This document shows, piece by piece, positions 7,945 through 15,319 of a DNA stretch of 64,000 nt. A program made the position numbers and the translations under genes. The stretch is from Bacillota bacterium (lineage in GTDB: Bacteria > Bacillota > SHA-98 > Ch115 > JABLXJ01), in contig JABLXJ010000001.1 in the NCBI GenBank assembly GCA_013178125.1, positions 124,001 through 188,000 on the forward strand. The letters are read 5' to 3'. The notes under the pieces were generated by a model. That model worked only from the letters and a program-made list of their open reading frames with translations, ran no database searches and had not been told where the DNA came from. Position 1 is the first letter of the stretch. Each line of letters opens with the position of its first letter.

Positions 7945-7996
7945 GGTCATTTTCATTCTCTACGGCGCCGTAAACGAGGCATGGGTGTCTACTCTG
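7945..7996. repeat. Structured intergenic repeat, copy 2
   Basis: Begins GGTCATTTTCATTC and ends GGCATGGGTGTCTAC-TCTG. It matches copy 3 at 43622-43673 at most positions but has a weaker central stem (GCC/GGC) than copies 1 and 3. It sits 17 bases after copy 1 in the same orientation. Confidence 0.6.
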
Positions 7997-8074
7997 TTAA
8001 TGGAGAGGAACTGTGTGTATAGGGTCATGAGAATTTTATGATGGACACCTGTAAATGAATGAGAGGTGTTTCCT

Positions 8075-8536
8075 TTGGGTATAGCCATTGGTTGCGATGA
8101 TGCGGGGTTTAAACTCAAGGAGATAATAAAGGGTTATCTGGTGGAGTCGGGATATGAGGTCGAGGATTATGGCTGCTATACCGAGGATCCCGTCGATTAC
8201 CCGGATATAGGCTATGCTGTGGCGGAGGGCGTGGCCTCTGGCAAACATGACCGCGGCATACTGATATGCGGTACCGGGATAGGCATGGCCATCACGGCAA
8301 ACAAGGTTGCGGGGATCCGGGCGGCGGTCTGTCATGACGTTTATTCAGCGGAGCGCGCCAGGAAGAGCAACGACGCCCAGATCATGACCCTTGGAGCGCG
8401 AGTTATTGGGCCTGAGCTTGCAAAGAAGCTGGTGTCCATATGGCTTGAATCCGAGTTTGCCGGGGGCAATTCCAAGAGAAAGGTCGACAAGATAATGCAG
8501 GTGGAGGCCAGGTACTTGCGGAGGGATGTGGGCTGA
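8075..8536 (+). CDS. LacAB/RpiB-family sugar-phosphate isomerase (tetrulose-4-P or pentose-P isomerase)
   Basis: TTG 8075 is chosen because GAGAGGTG lies just upstream and the product then begins MGIAIGCDDAGF, as RpiB proteins do, giving 153 residues. The catalytic cysteine motif LICGTGIGM is present (Cys65), as are DYPD, the NDAQ segment and the C-terminal R..R.DKI pattern. One departure is DD in GCDDAG where classical ribose-5-phosphate isomerase B has GCDH, so the histidine is replaced by Asp9. This fits a member acting on another phosphosugar, such as the D-erythrulose-4-phosphate isomerases of the same family. It is GC-rich, unlike the dehydrogenase upstream, and lies 158 bases before dhaK. 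Confidence 0.85.
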   Translation: MGIAIGCDDAGFKLKEIIKGYLVESGYEVEDYGCYTEDPVDYPDIGYAVAEGVASGKHDRGILICGTGIGMAITANKVAGIRAAVCHDVYSAERARKSNDAQIMTLGARVIGPELAKKLVSIWLESEFAGGNSKRKVDKIMQVEARYLRRDVG

Positions 8537-8694
8537 GCATAGCAAATTCCGGCCGTAATATCCCTGCGAGCTTATCTAAGCTCGTTTTAGGCACTTTCAA
8601 GGAGAGCGTAGCGCAGGTTAGTGTAGCATAGGTTATTTGGAAGACATATCTCCAAGGCCAATTCAGTAGAGATTTAGAACTGGGGTGGTAGATC

Positions 8695-9699
8695 TTGAAG
8701 AAGTTCATAAATAACCCTGATGTGGTTGTTGACGAAATGGTCGAGGGGTTTCTTTATGCGCACGGGGATCGCATAAGGAAGCTTGATGAGGCGAGGACCC
8801 TTGTGAGGGCCGATGCGCCGGTCAAGGGGAAGGTTGGGATAGTCACGGGCGGGGGCTCGGGCCATAAACCCTCGTTTATCGGGTATATAGGCAAGGGCAT
8901 GCTGGACGCCGTCGCAGTCGGGGAGATATTCACCTCGCCACCCCCTGGTGCGGTATATGAGGCCATCAAGGCCACCGACGGTGGCAAGGGGGTGCTCCTC
9001 CTGCTCGGCAACTACGCAGGGGATGTCATGAATTTTGACATGGCCGCGGAGCTTGCGAGGGGCGAGGGAATAGAGGTTGAGCAATCCATAGCAACAGACG
9101 ATGTGGGCTCGGGATTCAAGGATGATAAATCAAAGAGGAGGGGCGTAGTAGGGGAGTTTCTGATCTGGAAGATGACCGGGGCGATGGCTGAGCGCGGGGA
9201 GGGCTTATCTGAGGTTAAGAGGATAGCGGATAAGGTCAACCAGAACACCCGGACGATGGGGGTTGCGATATCCCCGTGCACTGTGCCCGCCGCAGGGAGG
9301 CCAACCTTTACGCTTGCAGATGATGAGATGGAGGTTGGGGTCGGCCACCACGGGGAGCCGGGGCTTAAGAGGGAGGAGCTAAGACCCGTGGATGAGATAG
9401 TGGATATGCTTTGTGCCGAGGTCATTCCCGATCTTCCATTTGAGGCTGGCGACGAGGTTGTAACGTTGATCAACGGCCTTGGAGCAACGCCCCAGCTCGA
9501 GCTCTACATAGCAAATAGGCGGCTCTTCAAGAACGTAACGGATAAGGGGATAAGGATATACAGGGCGCTTGTAGGGGAGTTTTTCACCGCCCTCGAGATG
9601 GCGGGATTCTCCATCACCCTGTGCAGGCTCGATGATGAACTGAAGGAGCTGCTTGATGCTGAGGCATATACCCCGTATTTCACTCAGGCCGGGAGATAA
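8695..9699 (+). CDS. dhaK: Dihydroxyacetone kinase subunit DhaK (ketose-binding subunit)
   Basis: A 334-residue DhaK. The phosphate-binding GGGSGH is at residues 52-57, and the substrate-binding histidine that forms the hemiaminal with the ketone is His219 in GHHGEPG. GGTGG precedes the TTG start. It works with the DhaL product encoded 23 bases downstream; no DhaM phosphotransferase subunit is in the window, so whether ATP or the PTS is the phosphate source is open. The symbol reflects the family. In this setting the substrate may be D-erythrulose, as in the mycobacterial D-threitol pathway where a DHA-type kinase makes D-erythrulose 4-phosphate. Confidence 0.92.
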   Translation: MKKFINNPDVVVDEMVEGFLYAHGDRIRKLDEARTLVRADAPVKGKVGIVTGGGSGHKPSFIGYIGKGMLDAVAVGEIFTSPPPGAVYEAIKATDGGKGVLLLLGNYAGDVMNFDMAAELARGEGIEVEQSIATDDVGSGFKDDKSKRRGVVGEFLIWKMTGAMAERGEGLSEVKRIADKVNQNTRTMGVAISPCTVPAAGRPTFTLADDEMEVGVGHHGEPGLKREELRPVDEIVDMLCAEVIPDLPFEAGDEVVTLINGLGATPQLELYIANRRLFKNVTDKGIRIYRALVGEFFTALEMAGFSITLCRLDDELKELLDAEAYTPYFTQAGR

Positions 9700-9721
9700 G
9701 GTTCAGGGGATCGGGAGAAAA

Positions 9722-10405
9722 ATGAGCATGGAGGCGCAAATGGGAGAGATGTGCATGGGCAACACGGGTGAGGTCGCGAAGATTACGAGTAAAGATGTGC
9801 TAGCCGCAATTTACAGGATATGCGATGCGGTTGAGGAGAATAAGGCATATCTCTGTGAGCTCGATGCCGCCCTGGGTGACGGGGATCACGGGGTGAGCAT
9901 GTCCAAGAGCTTCCGGGCCGTGAGGGATAAGCTCCCGTCCCTTGAGGGGAAGGATGTGGGGGCCATCCTGAAGGCGGTGGGCATGGCGCTCATCTCTACA
10001 GTGGGAGGGGCCATGGGCCCGCTTTTCGGGAGCGCGTTCTTGAAGGCTGGGGAGAGGGCGGCCGGCAAGCAAGAGATAGGGCTGGATGACATAGTTGATA
10101 TGTTCATTGCGGGTGAGGAGGCCATAGTAGCGCGGGGCAAGGCGAAGGTGGGGGATAAGACTCTTCTCGATACGGTGCATCCGGCGGTTGAGGCTATAAA
10201 GGAAGCGAGGGCGCGTGGATTATCGCTTGTTGAGGCCTTGAGAGAGGCTACTAAGGCTGCGGAGCTGGGCATGAAATCAACCGTAGGCATGATAGCCAGG
10301 GTGGGGCGGGCGAGCAGGCTGGGGGAGAGGACGATAGGCCACCAGGATCCGGGGGCGACGTCCGCGTATATCATTATAAAGGCTGCGGCGGGATTTGCTG
10401 ATTAA
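9722..10405 (+). CDS. dhaL: Dihydroxyacetone kinase subunit DhaL (nucleotide-binding subunit)
   Basis: ATG 9722 follows GGGAGA and gives 227 residues, close to the usual 210; a longer reading frame extends back into dhaK. The Mg-nucleotide motif LGDGDHG is at residues 51-57, followed by GGAMGPLFGS, GDKTLLD and a C-terminal DPGA segment, all standard for the ADP/ATP-binding DhaL fold. It pairs with DhaK to phosphorylate a short-chain ketose. It is the last gene of the catabolic locus, and a duplicated asnB tail begins 67 bases after its stop. Confidence 0.92.
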   Translation: MSMEAQMGEMCMGNTGEVAKITSKDVLAAIYRICDAVEENKAYLCELDAALGDGDHGVSMSKSFRAVRDKLPSLEGKDVGAILKAVGMALISTVGGAMGPLFGSAFLKAGERAAGKQEIGLDDIVDMFIAGEEAIVARGKAKVGDKTLLDTVHPAVEAIKEARARGLSLVEALREATKAAELGMKSTVGMIARVGRASRLGERTIGHQDPGATSAYIIIKAAAGFAD

Positions 10406-10471
10406 GAGCATTATTCGATACTTCCAGGGCGAGAGATGATGTTGCTGCTCTGCCGCACTTCAAGAATGAGA

Positions 10472-10563
10472 GGTTTGGTCAGCTTATGGGGGGCGCCCAG
10501 CTCTTCGCCTACCTAATCCAGGTGGATATCTGGTTAAGGGAATACAGGGTGCTGGTTCGTTGA
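10472..10563 (+). pseudogene. Displaced duplicate of the asnB 3' end
   Basis: Reads FGQLMGG then AYLIQVDIWLREYR and ends at TGA 10561-10563. This is almost base-for-base the last 30 codons of asnB, which lies in the opposite direction at 11890-11981; only a few mismatches separate them. There is no asnB sequence upstream of 10472, so this is an orphan fragment. It forms one arm of an inverted duplication around the MNT/HEPN pair. Confidence 0.88.
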
Positions 10564-10568
10564 GTGGG

Positions 10569-10612
10569 TTAGAGTTAGGCCGGTGGGCTAGAGTCCACCG
10601 GCCTAACTCTAA
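10569..10612. repeat. 18-bp perfect inverted repeat next to the asnB fragment
   Basis: TTAGAGTTAGGCCGGTGG (10569-10586) pairs perfectly with 10595-10612 around the loop GCTAGAGT. Most of this hairpin recurs in inverted orientation at 11819-11853, so it belongs to the same duplicated unit as the asnB tail. No U-tract follows. Confidence 0.85.
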
Positions 10613-10799
10613 GTAGGCCGAAGTTAGCTCGCCAAGTCTAATGCCAGGGCGGCCCGATGAATCTCCTCTTAGGCGAAGGCATCGGTTAAAACGCGTGGGG
10701 CTGTCTCATATTGGCTCGGGTGGGGTGGATCATAGTTTCATCCTTCTCAGGATTCTCGGCATGACTTTGACGTACTTCTGTCTAGCAGAGTTAAAAAGG

Positions 10800-10828
10800 T
10801 TGTAACCACCCACGCTGCGCGATATAAT
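10800..10828 (+). promoter_or_regulatory. Sigma-A promoter of the MNT/HEPN operon
   Basis: TTGTAA (10800-10805), 17-base spacer, perfect TATAAT (10823-10828). The MNT start codon at 10897 is about 60 bases beyond the expected start of transcription. Confidence 0.75.
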
Positions 10829-10896
10829 AAGTGTAACACCGATTAGCCCTCCCGATGATCCGTTCTGATGATCCGTCTCTTGGAAGGAGGAGCGGG

Positions 10897-11412
10897 ATGG
10901 TTACGGACGCCGTGGCCCAGTTGAAGACGTTTTCGCCTTTACACCGGAGCTATATCGTTGCGGTGCTAACGGAAATCTTGCAGCATTACAGGGATAATCT
11001 CTCTGGCCTGGCGATTTTTGGTTCATACGCACGTAGGGAAAACCGCAAAAATTCTGACCTTGATCTCTTGATCATCCTTCAGGAGGCGCCGCGGCGCCGG
11101 GAGCGTTTGGTGGAGTTTATCGATGAGATCGAGCTGAAACACGAGCATCTAGCCCAGCGTCTCTATGATGAGGAAGATATCCTTTGCGAGTTATCGCCGT
11201 ATATTTTACGGGAGGCGGAAGCTCTCAGGGTACAACCTATCTACTTTGACCTCGTCTCTCACCATGTCGTTGTAAGTGATCCTAAGGGGATAGTAGCGCG
11301 TATTATTGCGTCGATGTGGGCTCTCCTACGAGATGTAGGAGCACATCGAGTCAGGCGCAACAATACCTGGGAATGGCAAACTAGGAGGTTCCTAGGGGGG
11401 ATAAAGTTATGA
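10897..11412 (+). CDS. MNT-type nucleotidyltransferase (antitoxin of an MNT/HEPN module)
   Basis: ATG 10897 follows GGAAGGAGG by six bases, giving 171 residues. The minimal nucleotidyltransferase motif GSx10DxD is exact (Gly42-Ser43, Asp54, Asp56, in FGSYARRENRK-NSDLDLL). In characterised MNT/HEPN systems the nucleotidyltransferase modifies and silences the HEPN ribonuclease. The stop overlaps the HEPN start by four bases (ATGA), so translation is coupled. The pair has its own promoter and sits between inverted copies of the asnB tail. Antitoxin activity is inferred from family and operon layout. Confidence 0.85.
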   Translation: MVTDAVAQLKTFSPLHRSYIVAVLTEILQHYRDNLSGLAIFGSYARRENRKNSDLDLLIILQEAPRRRERLVEFIDEIELKHEHLAQRLYDEEDILCELSPYILREAEALRVQPIYFDLVSHHVVVSDPKGIVARIIASMWALLRDVGAHRVRRNNTWEWQTRRFLGGIKL

Positions 11413-11846
11413 GAATTGACGAGCTCACTTCGGCTTATCTTGAAAAGGCCGGGGTTAGAATGGAGGGTCTATATTTTTTTAGAGACCGCGGGGCCTATTC
11501 TGATGTGGTGAGGGACGCGCAAAGCGTGGTAGAGCTATCTCTAAAAGCAGTGTTGAGGGCTATCGGCGTTGAGGTGCCGAAGATACATGATGTTGGTAGG
11601 ACATTGGAAAGCAACAGAGACTTACTACCAGTTCAAATTGTTGCCAACCTACCGGAGATCAAGAGCATCTCCAAGAGGCTCCGAAAAGAACGTGAACTGA
11701 GCTTCTACGGGGCGGAGGATTTCATTCCGACGGAGGAATATGATCTGACTGATGCCGAGCAGGCAATCAAGGATGCAAGCTTTGTGTTACAGGTTGTGCG
11801 GCAGGTATTGCTGGGAAAGCCGGTGGACTCTAGCCCACCGGCCTAA
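11409..11846 (+). CDS. HEPN-domain protein (partner/toxin of the MNT/HEPN module)
   Basis: A 145-residue helical HEPN protein. The conserved region reads DAQSVVELSLKAVLRAIGV then PKIHDVGRTL, as in the PF05168-type HEPN proteins that travel with nucleotidyltransferases. HEPN proteins are often ribonucleases with an R-x4-6-H motif; here the nearest Arg and His are further apart, so catalytic activity is uncertain. The last eight or so residues (PVDSSPPA) and the stop codon are encoded by the inverted repeat and the first hexamer of the microsatellite, so the natural C terminus may have been replaced by the rearrangement. Confidence 0.72.
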   Translation: MRIDELTSAYLEKAGVRMEGLYFFRDRGAYSDVVRDAQSVVELSLKAVLRAIGVEVPKIHDVGRTLESNRDLLPVQIVANLPEIKSISKRLRKERELSFYGAEDFIPTEEYDLTDAEQAIKDASFVLQVVRQVLLGKPVDSSPPA

Positions 11847-11891
11847 CTCTAACTCTAACTCTAACTCTAACTCTAATTTTAACTCTAACTC
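11844..11891. repeat. Hexamer microsatellite (TAACTC)8
   Basis: Eight consecutive six-base units starting at 11844; seven are TAACTC and one, at 11874, is TAATTT. The run links the end of the HEPN gene to the asnB stop codon. The other arm of the inverted duplication (10569-10612) carries only one to two units, so the tract has expanded or contracted since duplication. Confidence 0.92.
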
Positions 11892-13734
11892 AACGAACCA
11901 ACACCCTGTATTCCCTCAACCAGATATCCACCTGGATTAGGTAGGCGAAGAGCTGGGCGCCCCCCATAAGCTGACCAAACCACGTAGGACCGAATCCGGG
12001 CCCGCCCGACCGGGCGATGGCGCGGACGGCGTCCACATTGACCAACTGGAGCAGGGGCGAGGCGGGGTCATTAAAGATATCCAGGAGCCGGTCGCGAACG
12101 GCCGCAAGGTAAGCGGGATTGTGCGTCTTAGGATACGGGCTCTTGCGCCGCCCCAGTACGTCATGGGGCAGCACGCCCGAGAGCGCCCGCCTCAGGATTC
12201 CTTTCCCCTGATGATCGCAACTCTTCATTGCCCAGGGGATATTCCAGGCGTACTCAACCAGGCGGTGGTCGCAATAAGGGACACGGACCTCGAGGCCGGC
12301 AGCCATGCTCATGCGATCCTTGCGGTCGAGGAGAGTGGGCATGAATCGCGTGATATTCAGGTATACCATTTCGCGCATGCGCGCTTCCATAGGCTCTTCA
12401 CCTGGGAGGCGGGGCACTTCTGCTATGGCCTCCCTGTAGCGCTGAGCCATGTATTCCTCGGGCTTGATCAGCTCGATCAAGTCGGGCGAGAGCAGGCGTG
12501 TTCGCTCCCTTGCCGCTCGAGCCCATGGGAATGTGCCGGCGGCCAGGGCCTCCGGGTTGTGAAACCAGGGGTAGCCTCCGAATATCTCGTCAGCGCATTC
12601 GCCTGATAGGGCGACGGTAGCCTCCCTTTTTACCTCGCGGGAGAATAAATAGAGAGACGCGTCTACATCCGCCATACCGGGCAGGTCTCGCGCCCGGACG
12701 GCCGCCTCCAGGCCCTCTACCAACTCGGGCGTGTCGATTGTGACGGTGCGGTGGCTCGTGCCAAGGAAGCTCGAGACGCGCCGCACCCACGGGGAGTCGG
12801 AGTTGGGCTGGAATTCGCTGGGCTGAAAATAGAGATCATTGCCGGCATAATCCACCGAGTAGGTGTGTGGCGGACCGAGTCCGGCCCGCCGGAATGCGCC
12901 GGCGGTGAAGGCCGTCACAGCGCTCGAGTCCAGGCCGCCTGAAAGCAGCGTGCAGATGGGGACGTCGGCTACGAGCTGCCGTTCGACCGCGTCCTGTAAG
13001 AGCTCACGCACCCTGGCGGCAGTAGTATCCAGGTCATCCGTGTGGGGCCTGCTTTCCAGGACCCAGTAGCGGTAATCGTGAATCCCGTTCTGGTCATATA
13101 GGATATAGTGGCCGGGCTTCACCTCGTGGACGTCCCGGAAAACCCCGTGACCTGGGGTGCGGGCGGGACCCATGGCCAACACCTCGGCCAGCCCCTCTGC
13201 GTCAACCTCCGGCTGGACCAGGGGATGGGTGAGCAAGGCTTTTAGCTCAGAGCCGAATAAAAAGGCGCTGCCGCGTCGGGCGTAGAATAGGGGTTTGACC
13301 CCAAGGCGGTCCCGGACGATGAACAGCTTCTGGCCGGCCTCATCCCAGATGGCGAAGGCGAATATACCGTTGAGGCGTTCCAGGCATTTCGTCCCCCATT
13401 CCATGAATGCAACTAGGAGCGCTTCGGTATCAGAGCGACTCCGAAAGGAATGCCCGCGCGCCTCTAGCTCCCGCCGCAGCTCAGAGGTGTTGTAGAGCTC
13501 GCCATTATAGGTTATGATGTAGGTTTTATTCCCATTCTGGCGGATCATTGGTTGGTACCCGCCCTCCGGGTCAACCACGATCAGGCGGCGGTGGGCCAGG
13601 GCTGCGCGCGGTGATATCCAGGCCCCGGCAGCGTCCGGTCCCCGGGAGGATAACGTCCTGCTCATCGCCTCGAGGATGGAATGTTGTTGGGAGAGATCCC
13701 TTTCCCAGTCTACCCAACCTGCGATCCCGCACAT
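11890..13734 (-). CDS. asnB: Asparagine synthetase (glutamine-hydrolysing)
   Basis: A 614-residue class-II glutamine amidotransferase fused to an asparagine synthetase. The protein starts MCGIAGW with nucleophile Cys2, carries RGPD and YNGELYN in the glutaminase half, and has the pyrophosphatase loop SGGLDSS and SGECADEIFGGY in the synthetase half. It makes asparagine from aspartate, ATP and glutamine. It is transcribed alone on the minus strand; a leader terminator lies about 60 bases upstream of the start. Its last 30 codons are duplicated in inverted orientation at 10472-10563. Confidence 0.95.
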   Translation of the reverse strand: MCGIAGWVDWERDLSQQHSILEAMSRTLSSRGPDAAGAWISPRAALAHRRLIVVDPEGGYQPMIRQNGNKTYIITYNGELYNTSELRRELEARGHSFRSRSDTEALLVAFMEWGTKCLERLNGIFAFAIWDEAGQKLFIVRDRLGVKPLFYARRGSAFLFGSELKALLTHPLVQPEVDAEGLAEVLAMGPARTPGHGVFRDVHEVKPGHYILYDQNGIHDYRYWVLESRPHTDDLDTTAARVRELLQDAVERQLVADVPICTLLSGGLDSSAVTAFTAGAFRRAGLGPPHTYSVDYAGNDLYFQPSEFQPNSDSPWVRRVSSFLGTSHRTVTIDTPELVEGLEAAVRARDLPGMADVDASLYLFSREVKREATVALSGECADEIFGGYPWFHNPEALAAGTFPWARAARERTRLLSPDLIELIKPEEYMAQRYREAIAEVPRLPGEEPMEARMREMVYLNITRFMPTLLDRKDRMSMAAGLEVRVPYCDHRLVEYAWNIPWAMKSCDHQGKGILRRALSGVLPHDVLGRRKSPYPKTHNPAYLAAVRDRLLDIFNDPASPLLQLVNVDAVRAIARSGGPGFGPTWFGQLMGGAQLFAYLIQVDIWLREYRVLVR

Positions 13735-13796
13735 TTCAGTTCATCCCTCCAGCTCCAGAACATAACAAACCATAATGACCGTGATAATAGAACACA

Positions 13797-13836
13797 ATAA
13801 AAACGGCCCCCACTTCTCTCAGAGGTAGGCGCCGTT
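13797..13836 (-). terminator. Leader terminator (possible attenuator) upstream of asnB
   Basis: On the minus strand AACGGC (13831-13836) pairs with GCCGTT (13802-13807), with two further G-C pairs inside after one mismatch, and is followed by TTTTATT. It lies between any upstream promoter and the asnB start at 13734, so it would attenuate asnB. The sequence GTGGCAACGGCG just upstream faintly resembles a T-box core, and TGGC would match the G discriminator of tRNA-Asn, but no Stem I or specifier could be placed. Confidence 0.5.
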
Positions 13837-13956
13837 GCCACAATTAGAAGATGCCTCATTGCACCTTCTTGGACTTCTAATCTTAGGATATGCAATACGC
13901 TGGTAATGTTGCCAGTCCAGGCGCTTCCGTGGCTCAGGTCATAACCCTTGTGATGG

Positions 13957-14052
13957 GCAACGATGCTGGTGGCAGGCATCGTTCCCGACGGACGATGCTG
14001 ATGGCAAGCACTGTTCCCGATGGACAATGCTGGTGGCAGACATCGTGTGGGA
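13957..14052. repeat. Three imperfect tandem copies of a 32-base unit
   Basis: ATGCTGRTGGCA recurs at exact 32-base spacing (ATG at 13963, 13995 and 14027), with TTCCCGA or its variant closing each unit. The first unit can fold (ACGATGC / GCATCGT). It lies in the 560-base gap between the divergent asnB and ferritin-like genes; no supported reading frame crosses it. Confidence 0.7.
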
Positions 14053-14123
14053 TGGATGAAGCTGACATTGGATACTTTCTTATCCCAGACCTTATGCGCG
14101 CTGAGATAATTTTGGATGGAAGC

Positions 14124-14152
14124 TTGTGCATTTGTGACACAAGTGATAAAAT
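14124..14152 (+). promoter_or_regulatory. Promoter with palindromic operator before the ferritin-like gene
   Basis: TTGTGC (14124-14129), 17-base spacer, TAAAAT (14147-14152). Within the spacer is the palindrome TTGTG-A-CACAA (14132-14142), overlapped by CTTGTG (14123-14128) and CACAAG (14138-14143). The half-sites resemble those of CRP/FNR-family or Rex-type redox regulators, but the spacing fits neither consensus exactly. Confidence 0.6.
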
Positions 14153-14295
14153 AGAAAAAGATGGTTATTCAGGGAAGATGCTTTCGTACCGATGCCGCAG
14201 AGGAATTCCCATCTTTCCTTTCTGTAATGTATGCAGATAGACAGGCCCGTGAGGATTCCTTGGGATGAATCCTGTTTCATGGAGGGGTGTATAGA

Positions 14296-15213
14296 GTGCT
14301 AGATGGGACTAGAAAGGAAAAAGCGGCGAGGCTGCTCGCTGACGATGCCAGGGACGAACATGCTGCTATTGTGCAGTATCTTCGCCATGCCTGGGCTTTT
14401 CAAGATGAGGGCTTGAGGGCAAAACTCGAGGGTATAGCTAGAGACGAGATGTGGCATTTTGACTGGCTATCGGAGAAGATCGTGGAGCTTGGTGGCAAGC
14501 CTTCCTCCGAGAGGAGCAGGATCGAGGTCGGAGGCGTCCTGCTGGATTTGATTGATGTGGACATAAAGGCAGAAGAGGCGGCGATAGCTCAATATCAGAA
14601 GCATTTATCCGAAATCGATGATGAAGGGATCAAGCTCCTGATTCGGAAGATAATCTCCGACGAAACGAGACACCGGGAAACCTTCAAGAAGATCAAGGAA
14701 TTGCTCGAGGGGCCGGGAGCTTCGAGTGCAGCGATAGTCGTGGAGGCGGCGCCGGCCGGAGGCACCGGTGATGATGGGCCGGCTGACCTTCTCGGAAGGC
14801 TCGACCAGGGTGTCAGGCATGAATATACCGTGATACTTAAATACCTGATGCAATCCTATGCTTCGGGTGACTGCGAAGCCGGGCATGAGATATGGGAATC
14901 CGCAATTGACGAGATGAAGCATCTCGGCTGGCTCGCTGAGAGCCTGGTGGAACACGGAGGAGTGCCGAAGGTAGAACACACGCCCCTGGGAGAGGTCGAA
15001 GTGCTGGAGAAGGCCCTGAGCGAGAATCTCCAGGAGGAAGAAAAAGTCATCGCCCAATATGGTGGTAATATTGCATCGCTAGAAGATCCCGAGTTCAAGG
15101 CGCTTTTTGAGAAACTCAGGCTGGATGAGGTTCAGCATCAATATGTTTTCAATGAAATCCTGGAGAAATTGAAGCTGTCAAAGGCTGAAGTAAATGCCAT
15201 TGAGCGGTCTTGA
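14296..15213 (+). CDS. Tandem ferritin-like (bacterioferritin/rubrerythrin fold) di-iron protein
   Basis: GTG 14296 fits the GGAGGGG site better than the GTG nine bases upstream, which overlaps it; this gives 305 residues. Two ferritin-like four-helix units repeat in tandem. The first has DEHAAIVQYL, DEMWHFDWL, EAAIAQY and DETRHRETF; the second has HEYTVILKYL, DEMKHLGWL, EEKVIAQY and DEVQHQYVF. Each supplies the usual Glu, ExxH, Glu, ExxH iron ligands. Likely role: iron handling or peroxide detoxification. A rubredoxin-like protein follows. Its promoter carries a possible redox operator. Confidence 0.85.
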   Translation: MLDGTRKEKAARLLADDARDEHAAIVQYLRHAWAFQDEGLRAKLEGIARDEMWHFDWLSEKIVELGGKPSSERSRIEVGGVLLDLIDVDIKAEEAAIAQYQKHLSEIDDEGIKLLIRKIISDETRHRETFKKIKELLEGPGASSAAIVVEAAPAGGTGDDGPADLLGRLDQGVRHEYTVILKYLMQSYASGDCEAGHEIWESAIDEMKHLGWLAESLVEHGGVPKVEHTPLGEVEVLEKALSENLQEEEKVIAQYGGNIASLEDPEFKALFEKLRLDEVQHQYVFNEILEKLKLSKAEVNAIERS

Positions 15214-15319
15214 GGGATGCTCTGTATGTCGGGCGCAGGGATAATTAGGATGATACCTGACCGGTACCTAGCTGATAAAGGCGCCAGATACACAAAAAGC
15301 ATATTGGAGGGAGAAGAAC

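Noticed and set aside
10406-11889. Insertion sequence or transposon around the MNT/HEPN genes
   Set aside because: The inverted arms are duplicated asnB sequence, not transposon ends; no transposase or target-site duplication was seen.
13735-13980. Canonical T-box riboswitch on asnB
   Set aside because: A TGGC-containing core-like string and a terminator exist, but no Stem I AGTA element, no specifier loop and no competing antiterminator pairing could be drawn, unlike the clear pheST T-box.
13957-14052. CRISPR array
   Set aside because: Three contiguous imperfect 32-base units without spacers; no cas genes in the window.
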